Under the pieces are notes generated by a model, which was given only the letters and a program-made list of their open reading frames with translations, was not told the DNA's origin and ran no database searches. A DNA stretch of 11,603 nucleotides, from positions 1-11,603 of the forward strand of contig PNMH01000101.1 of assembly GCA_013823505.1 (NCBI GenBank), read 5' to 3'. Shown here one piece after another: positions 1 to 4,927 of this stretch. A program made the position numbers and the translations under genes. Position 1 is the first letter of the stretch. Each line of letters opens with the position of its first letter. The DNA is from Polaromonas sp. Its GTDB lineage: Bacteria; Pseudomonadota; Gammaproteobacteria; Burkholderiales; Burkholderiaceae.

Positions 1-2585
1 GGCGCGAACTCGAAGTTCACCTTGCCCGCTTCCTTGTCCCAGGCCAGGAAGGCCTTGAACGCGCGGCGTGTGCGCATGGAGACGAACTTGTCGAGCAAAT
101 CTGTCTTGCCGGTCTCCAGCAGCTTGCTCATCTGCTCGCGCGCCACCGGCTGCTGCAGGATGATCTTGCCGCTCTTGAAGTCGCAGGTGGGCGTGGGCTG
201 CTGCTCGGTGGGCACCGAGCGGATGCACACGTAGTTGCTGCCGTGCTCGTGCACCGCACCGCCGCACTTGGGGCAAGCGCCCAGCGCCTCGCTGGCGCTG
301 AAGTCCACGATCTCGCCGCTTTCTTCGCCCTTCTTGTCATCGCCAAAATCGAACTCAAGCTTCCAGTTCTTGTCGTCTTCGCTGTACTTGAGCACGATCT
401 CGGCCACGAAGGGCCAGCCCGCTTTGGAGCGGAAGCCGTCGAGTGGGCCGATCTTCTTGTCGCGCAACAGCTGCTCGGACTCGTCGGGCTCGAAAGTGCG
501 GCCCGCAGGCGACTTGCCAAACGAGAAACCGCAGCCTTCGCTGCTGCCGTCGGCGCCGGTGCAGCCGTAGCGGCGGTAGTTTTCTTTCACCACGCCACCG
601 CAGTTGGGGCATGGCGTGGACAGCGTGGCGTAGTTGCCCGGGATGGTGTCGCGGTCGTATTCCTTGGCCTTCTTCACCATGCGCTCAGTCATCTGCGCAA
701 TCTCGGCCATGAACGCGCTGCGGCTGAGCTTGCCGTGCTCCATCTGCGCGAGCTTGTATTCCCATTCGCCGGTGAGTTCGGCCTTTGAGAGTTCTTCCAC
801 GCCCAGGCCGCGCAGCAGCGTCATGAGCTGGAAGGCCTTGGCCGTGGGGATGATCTCGCGGCCTTCGCGGAACATGTACTTCTCGGTCAACAGGCCTTCG
901 ATGGTGGCCGCGCGCGTGGCAGGCGTGCCCAGGCCCTTTTCCTGCATGGCTTCGCGCAGCTCGTCGTCGTCGACCAGCTTGCCCGCGCCTTCCATGGCGC
1001 CGAGCAACGTGGCTTCCGAATAGCGCGCGGGTGGCTTGGTCTTCAGTCCCTTGCTCTCCACCGACTCGGTGCGCACGGTCTCGCCTTCGCGCACCGGCAC
1101 CAGGTTCTGGCCTTTGTCGCCTTCCTTGGCGTCGGCGACGTCTTCGGCCGCTTCCTTGCCGTACACCGCCATCCAGCCCGGCTTCACCAGCACCTTGCCT
1201 TCGGTCTTGAAATGGTGACCCACCGACGAGGTGATGCGGGTCGTGACCATGAACTCGGCGCTGGGGAAAAACACCGCGAGGAAGCGGCGCACCACCAGGT
1301 CGTACAGCTTCTGCTCCGCGTCGCTCAGGCCGCTGGGCGCCTGCAGCGTGGGAATGATGGCGAAGTGATCCGACACCTTGCTGTTGTCGAAGATGCGCTT
1401 GCTCGGGCGGATGTAGCCGTTGTTGAGTGCAGTGAGCGCGTGCGGCGCGAGGTGCTTCATGCCGCTGTCGGCCAGCATCTCGAAGGTCTGCTTGACGGTG
1501 GGCAGGTAGTCCTCGGGCAGGGCGCGCGAGTCGGTACGCGGGTAAGTCAGGGCCTTGTGGCGTTCGTACAGACTCTGCGCGAGCTGCAGCGTGGTCTTGG
1601 CCGAGAAACCGAAGCGGCCGTTGGCCTCGCGCTGCAGGCTGGTCAGGTCGTACAAGAGGCCGCTGGCTTGCGTGGTCGGCTTGCTTTCGTCTTTCACGCT
1701 GGCGGCCTTCCCGCGCACCGCGTCGGCGATCGCCAGGGCCTCGCGCTGGCTCCACACGCGGTCGGCGCGCTGCTCCAGGTCGGCGTCTTCACCGGTGGGC
1801 TTTTTGAACGTCGGGTCGAACCACTTGCCCGGGTACTCACCGGCCTCGGCCAGGAAGCTGGCGTGGATTTCCCAGTAGTCGCGGCTGCGGTGGGCGCGGA
1901 TCTTTTCTTCGCGCTCGACCACGATGGACAGCGTGGGCGTCTGCACCCGGCCCACGGTGGTGAGAAAGAAGCCCCCGTCGCGCGAGTTGAATGCCGTCAT
2001 GGCACGGGTGCCGTTGATGCCGACCATCCAGTCGGCTTCAGACCGGCTGCGGGCGGCGTCGGCCAGGCCCTGCATCTGCTCGTTGGTGCGCAGGTGCTCG
2101 AAGCCGTCGCGGATGGCCGCGGGCGTCATCGACTGCAGCCACAGGCGTTGCACCGGCTTGCCCAGGCTCTGGTAGCTGCCGCCCTTCAGGCCACCGGCGT
2201 ACTGCTCGATCAGGCGAAAGATCAGCTCGCCCTCGCGGCCCGCGTCACAGGCGTTGATGAGCCGGGCCACGTCCTTGCGTTTGGCCAGCTTGACCACCGC
2301 GCTCAGGCGCGACTTGGTCTTGTCGATCGGCTTGAGTTCAAAGTAAGGGGGCAGCACCGGCAGGTGGGCGAAGCTCCACTTGCCGCGCTTGACGTCGAAT
2401 TCTTCAGGCGCGGCGATCTCCACCAGGTGACCCACGGCGGAGGTGACCACGTACTGGTCGTTTTCGAAGTGGTCGTCGTGCTTGTCGAACTTGCCCGCCA
2501 CCGGGGTGAGCGCACGCACGATATCCTGGGCCACAGACGGCTTCTCGGCAATGACCAGCGTTTTGGCTGAACCTTCAGTTTTCAT
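1..2585 (-). CDS. topB: DNA topoisomerase III, type IA (C-terminus cut off by window edge)
   Basis: This is a type IA topoisomerase, which cuts one DNA strand through a 5'-phosphotyrosine and passes strands to relax or decatenate DNA during replication and recombination. Translation from the ATG at 2585 stays open for 861 codons to the window edge; no stop is seen. The TOPRIM domain starts with TLVIAEKPSVAQ (Glu14) and carries DAGREGELIF at residues 114-123. The DxG form replaces the DxD of E. coli TopB, as I recall for other members of this subfamily. The catalytic tyrosine is Tyr348 in TYPRTDS. Two four-cysteine zinc-ribbon candidates follow: C659/C662/C675/C685 and C771/C774/C787/C801. After these comes a topoisomerase C-terminal segment with RTRRAFKAFL. 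At 861 residues or more it is far longer than E. coli TopB (about 650), because of this zinc-binding tail. No strong Shine-Dalgarno precedes the ATG. It is divergent from the SET gene. Identity is secure; the exact start is less so. Confidence 0.96.
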   Translation of the reverse strand, partial: MKTEGSAKTLVIAEKPSVAQDIVRALTPVAGKFDKHDDHFENDQYVVTSAVGHLVEIAAPEEFDVKRGKWSFAHLPVLPPYFELKPIDKTKSRLSAVVKLAKRKDVARLINACDAGREGELIFRLIEQYAGGLKGGSYQSLGKPVQRLWLQSMTPAAIRDGFEHLRTNEQMQGLADAARSRSEADWMVGINGTRAMTAFNSRDGGFFLTTVGRVQTPTLSIVVEREEKIRAHRSRDYWEIHASFLAEAGEYPGKWFDPTFKKPTGEDADLEQRADRVWSQREALAIADAVRGKAASVKDESKPTTQASGLLYDLTSLQREANGRFGFSAKTTLQLAQSLYERHKALTYPRTDSRALPEDYLPTVKQTFEMLADSGMKHLAPHALTALNNGYIRPSKRIFDNSKVSDHFAIIPTLQAPSGLSDAEQKLYDLVVRRFLAVFFPSAEFMVTTRITSSVGHHFKTEGKVLVKPGWMAVYGKEAAEDVADAKEGDKGQNLVPVREGETVRTESVESKGLKTKPPARYSEATLLGAMEGAGKLVDDDELREAMQEKGLGTPATRAATIEGLLTEKYMFREGREIIPTAKAFQLMTLLRGLGVEELSKAELTGEWEYKLAQMEHGKLSRSAFMAEIAQMTERMVKKAKEYDRDTIPGNYATLSTPCPNCGGVVKENYRRYGCTGADGSSEGCGFSFGKSPAGRTFEPDESEQLLRDKKIGPLDGFRSKAGWPFVAEIVLKYSEDDKNWKLEFDFGDDKKGEESGEIVDFSASEALGACPKCGGAVHEHGSNYVCIRSVPTEQQPTPTCDFKSGKIILQQPVAREQMSKLLETGKTDLLDKFVSMRTRRAFKAFLAWDKEAGKVNFEFA

Positions 2586-2602
2586 CTCTACAATCAACTT
2601 TC

Positions 2603-2656
2603 CACGCGCGTGTACACGCGCACATGGGCACGCGCACACTCGCGCGCACCTGCATG
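2603..2656. repeat. Alternating purine/pyrimidine tract (Z-DNA-prone) in the divergent topB/SET intergenic region
   Basis: Reading base by base, 2603-2626 alternates pyrimidine and purine without a break (24 nt). Further alternating runs cover 2628-2639, 2641-2649 and 2651-2656, so nearly the whole 54 bp is alternating, mostly CG, CA/TG and GC steps. Such sequence is the classical substrate for left-handed Z-DNA under negative supercoiling. The tract lies in the only non-coding DNA between the topB ATG (2585) and the SET start (2683). The alternation is directly visible; that it forms Z-DNA or regulates anything is inference. Confidence 0.6.
2606..2621. promoter_or_regulatory. Perfect 16-bp palindrome upstream of topB, possible operator or cruciform
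   Basis: GCGCGTGTACACGCGC is its own reverse complement over all 16 bases, centred between 2613 and 2614, and sits 21-36 bp upstream of the topB ATG. The position suits an operator for a dimeric regulator of topB or of the divergent SET gene. Palindromes also arise easily inside alternating CG/CA sequence, so it may simply be part of the surrounding tract. No regulator is identified. Confidence 0.35.
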
Positions 2657-2682
2657 AAACAACCTTACCAAATATTCCGGCC

Positions 2683-3222
2683 GTGACGAAAAGCCCCAAA
2701 AAGTCGACTGCGCCCGCTGAAAAACCAGCACCGGCCGAGAAGTCCAGCGGCGCTGGCCGGCGCATCCAGACCCGCAAGTCCGGCGTGCCCGGCCGCGGGG
2801 TCTACGCCGTGGTGGATCTGGCCGAAGGCGAAACGCTCATTGAATATGTGGGCGAGGTGATCACCTGGGACGAGGCGCTGCGCCGCCACCCGCACGATCC
2901 GACCGATCCGAACCACACCTTCTATTTCCACATCGACGAAGAGCACGTGATCGACGCCAAGCACGGCGGCAATTCGGCACGCTGGATCAACCACAGCTGC
3001 GCGCCCAACTGCGAAGCCGAGGTGGACGATGGCCGTGTCTTCATCCGCGCGCAACGCAACATCAAGGCCGGCGAAGAACTGTTCTACGACTACGGCCTGG
3101 TGATCGACGAGCCTTACACGCCCAAACTGAAGGCCGAGTACCCCTGCTGGTGCGGCGCGAAGAAGTGCCGTGGCACCTTGCTCGCGCCCAAGCGCGCGGG
3201 CAAAGCCTCCAAGCTGGGCTGA
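2683..3222 (+). CDS. SET-domain protein-lysine methyltransferase, eukaryotic-type with post-SET zinc motif
   Basis: This 179-residue protein is essentially one SET domain, a fold that moves a methyl group from S-adenosylmethionine to a lysine side chain. Residues 1-30 form a low-complexity Lys/Ala/Pro/Glu tail resembling histone-tail or DNA-binding tails. SET-N follows with SGVPGRGVYA (33-42), then NHSCAPNC (103-110) for cofactor binding and the pseudoknot, then ELFYDYG (132-138) with the active-site tyrosine. The post-SET motif CWCGAKKC (155-162) can bind zinc with Cys110. All signature residues are present, so it should be active. The substrate cannot be told from sequence; ribosomal or nucleoid proteins are plausible. 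The GTG at 2683 is chosen because upstream in-frame codons read into low-complexity sequence and the topB antisense, and no in-frame ATG lies between. No good Shine-Dalgarno is visible. The gene is divergent from topB. Confidence 0.9.
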   Translation: MTKSPKKSTAPAEKPAPAEKSSGAGRRIQTRKSGVPGRGVYAVVDLAEGETLIEYVGEVITWDEALRRHPHDPTDPNHTFYFHIDEEHVIDAKHGGNSARWINHSCAPNCEAEVDDGRVFIRAQRNIKAGEELFYDYGLVIDEPYTPKLKAEYPCWCGAKKCRGTLLAPKRAGKASKLG

Positions 3223-3226
3223 GCCA

Positions 3227-3303
3227 TGGCCCCCACGCTCCTCCGCTACGCGGGTCGCTGCCCCCCAAGGGGGCTGATCCGCCTTGGGGCGGCCCGGCGG
3301 CGG
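3227..3303. repeat. GC-rich intergenic repeat with two hairpins, probable dispersed Comamonadaceae element
   Basis: The gap between the SET stop and birA holds a GC-rich stretch with two adjacent stem-loops. GCCCCC-CAA-GGGGGC spans 3260-3274 and CCGCC-TTGG-GGCGG spans 3279-3292. An alternative pairing joins CCCCAAGG (3263-3270) with CCTTGGGG (3282-3289). The text (CTCCTCCGCTACGCGGGTCG, then C- and G-runs, then TTGGGGCGGCCCGGCGGCGG) matches a dispersed intergenic element I remember from Acidovorax/Hydrogenophaga-type genomes. Only one copy lies in the window, so repetitiveness is recalled rather than shown. It could act as a transcript-end or mRNA-stabilising structure between the two genes. 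Confidence 0.5.
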
Positions 3304-3316
3304 ATCATCTCTGCCC

Positions 3317-4120
3317 ATGGCTGACACCCTGACCCATCACGCCGAAAACGTGTGGCTGGCCATTGAGCCCAGCCTGCCCGGCTTCACGGTCGAGGTGCTG
3401 CCCAGCATCGACTCCACCAGCAGCGAGCTCATGCGTCGCTCGCGCAGCGGCCTGATGGAGCCTGTCCTGCTCGCCGCCGAAGACCAGACCGCAGGACGTG
3501 GGCGGCTCGGCAAGGGATGGCACAGCAAGCCCGGTCAATCGCTCACGTTTTCCCTGGCGATGCCGCTCTCACCCGCCAACTGGTCGGGCCTGTCGCTGGC
3601 GGTGGGCGTGAGCCTGGCGCACAGCCTGCACGCAGACGTGCGCCTGAAATGGCCCAACGACCTCTGGCTGCACCAGCGCAAGATCGGCGGCATCCTGGTG
3701 GAAACGGCCAGCACGGGTGACGCCGCGCAAGGCCAGCGCATGGTGGTGATCGGCGTGGGCATCAACGTGGCACGGCCCGAGGTGTCGGCGGTGGCCGCGC
3801 TGGTGCCTGACGGCGCAGCGGTCACGGCCATGGCGCCGGCTGGTCTGGCCGAGGTGCTGGTGGGCATCACGCCGGGCGAGGTGCTGGAGCGCGTGGCGCC
3901 GGCGCTGGTGCGCGACATCCAGGCGTTTGCCTCTCAAGGCTTTGCCGCATTCGCCCAGCGCTTTGCCCAGCTGGACGCCTTGCAGGGGCTGGCGGTGCAG
4001 TTGACCGATGGCACGCGCGGCACGGCCTGTGGTGTGAACGAAGACGGCGCCCTGCAGGTGCTCACCGAACGTGGCATGCAGACGGTGACCAGCGCGGAAG
4101 TGAGCGTGCGCCCATGCTGA
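3317..4120 (+). CDS. birA: Biotin--[acetyl-CoA-carboxylase] ligase (monofunctional BirA)
   Basis: The enzyme activates biotin with ATP to biotinyl-5'-AMP and attaches it to the lysine of biotin carboxyl carrier proteins such as AccB. From the ATG at 3317 it has 267 residues. It shows the substrate motif IDSTS (31-35), the biotinyl-AMP loop GRGRLGKGW (60-68), KWPND (111-115) with the catalytic lysine, and KIGGILVE (122-129). A small C-terminal SH3-like domain covers about 222-267. The N-terminal helix-turn-helix of E. coli BirA is missing, so it is a ligase only and not the biotin repressor. A TTG at 3284 would add 11 residues encoded inside the upstream repeat; the ATG is preferred, although no clear Shine-Dalgarno precedes it. 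The stop overlaps the next start by 7 nt (ATGCTGA), which implies translational coupling with the SPOR gene. The usual betaproteobacterial neighbour coaX is not here. Confidence 0.95.
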   Translation: MADTLTHHAENVWLAIEPSLPGFTVEVLPSIDSTSSELMRRSRSGLMEPVLLAAEDQTAGRGRLGKGWHSKPGQSLTFSLAMPLSPANWSGLSLAVGVSLAHSLHADVRLKWPNDLWLHQRKIGGILVETASTGDAAQGQRMVVIGVGINVARPEVSAVAALVPDGAAVTAMAPAGLAEVLVGITPGEVLERVAPALVRDIQAFASQGFAAFAQRFAQLDALQGLAVQLTDGTRGTACGVNEDGALQVLTERGMQTVTSAEVSVRPC

Positions 4121-4911
4121 AGTGGGCCGTCTGGTTGCTGGTGCTCGGCAATGCCGGCTACTTCGCTTGGTCGCAGGGATACCTGAACACGCTGGGTCTG
4201 AAGCCCGCGGAACAACGCGAGCCGCAGCGCATGGCGCAGCAGGTGCGCCCCGAGGTCTTGCGCCTGCTCAACGGCCCCCGGGCTGAGACGCCCCCTGCGA
4301 CACCGGCACCCAAACCCACACCAGCCCCCGCACCAGCACCGACAGCGTCCGTTGCGGCGGCGGTGACACCGACCCCTCCAGCACCTGCCATGGCCGAGCA
4401 GGTCGTCCCGACACCTGTGTCACCGCCCACGGTGGCGGTCGCAGCCGGCAACGGCCCGCGCGCTTGCTGGCAAGCCGGTGGTTTCACCGACGATCAGGCC
4501 GAACTGCTGCGCGCCGAGCTGGCCTTGCTGGGCCTGCCCGCGTCGGGGTTTGCCTTCACGGAGGTGCGCAGTGGCGGCCGCTGGATCGTTTACATGGGTC
4601 GCTACGACAACCAGCAGCAGGTCGATCGCAAGAAGGACGAGTTGCGCGCGCTGGGCGTGTCGTTCCGTGAAATCAATGCGCCCGGACTGGCCCCCGGCCT
4701 GGCCCTGGGCACTTACTCCAGCGAAGCGGCGGCTCAGCAGGCCCTGCAAAAGGCCGAGCGAGACGGCATCCGCACGGCCAAGGTGGCGCAGGAGCGGGCC
4801 GAGAGCCAAAGCCTCACGGTGCGCCTGCCGGCGATCACCGAGGCCCAACGCGCCGCCATCGACGGGCTCGGCCCAGCCATGGCGGGCAAGCGCCTGCAGC
4901 GCTGCGGCTGA
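4114..4911 (+). CDS. Membrane-anchored SPOR-like (peptidoglycan-binding) protein
   Basis: This 265-residue protein has a bitopic envelope architecture. Residues 2-20 (LKWAVWLLVLGNAGYFAWS) form one membrane helix, and about 57-110 are a proline/alanine-rich linker of repeated AP/TP units. A compact C-terminal domain covers about 115-265. Its pattern RWIVYMGRYDNQQQVDRKKD (156-175), followed by LALGTYSSEAAAQQAL (197-212), looks like the SPOR fold, which binds septal glycan strands stripped of stem peptides. Only two cysteines exist, Cys118 and Cys264, at the two ends of this domain, and a periplasmic disulfide could staple it. The gene overlaps birA by 7 nt and probably depends on its transcript. 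The SPOR assignment is moderately sure; a role in division is inferred from the family. Confidence 0.75.
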   Translation: MLKWAVWLLVLGNAGYFAWSQGYLNTLGLKPAEQREPQRMAQQVRPEVLRLLNGPRAETPPATPAPKPTPAPAPAPTASVAAAVTPTPPAPAMAEQVVPTPVSPPTVAVAAGNGPRACWQAGGFTDDQAELLRAELALLGLPASGFAFTEVRSGGRWIVYMGRYDNQQQVDRKKDELRALGVSFREINAPGLAPGLALGTYSSEAAAQQALQKAERDGIRTAKVAQERAESQSLTVRLPAITEAQRAAIDGLGPAMAGKRLQRCG

Positions 4912-4927
4912 GGTCTTCTCAGACCTC
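4910..4927. terminator. Hairpin spanning the stop codons of the convergent SPOR and protease genes
   Basis: GAGGTCT (4910-4916) pairs perfectly with AGACCTC (4921-4927) around a TCTC loop. The stop codons of both convergent genes (4909-4911 and 4919-4921) lie in or beside the stem, and only 7 nt separate the genes. It is symmetrical, so it could act on either transcript, but there is no T-tract on either side. At most it is a weak or factor-assisted terminator. Confidence 0.35.

Noticed and set aside
114..114. The DAGREGE motif of topB as a broken TOPRIM motif lacking the second aspartate
   Set aside because: From memory, DAGREGE is common in the Bacillus-type and other TopB proteins known to be functional, so it is a subfamily trait and not a defect. 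(The number is the residue position, not a base position; the codons lie near 2246-2226.)
685..1755. A 356-codon minus-strand open frame inside topB
   Set aside because: It is the shifted frame of topB; the product is Arg/Pro/Gly/His-rich with no motif, while the topB frame gives clear family motifs over the same bases.
1212..2570. A 452-codon plus-strand open frame opposite topB
   Set aside because: It is antisense to a topoisomerase with intact catalytic and zinc motifs. The translation is low-complexity (His/Arg/Ala/Val/Gly) as expected from the complement of GC-rich codons, and I see no domain in it.
2589..2594. TACAAT as a plus-strand -10 box for the SET gene
   Set aside because: The only -35-like hexamer upstream (TTGGCT) would be 20 bp away, too far, and the transcript would carry a very long GC-alternating leader. 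Not listed as a promoter.
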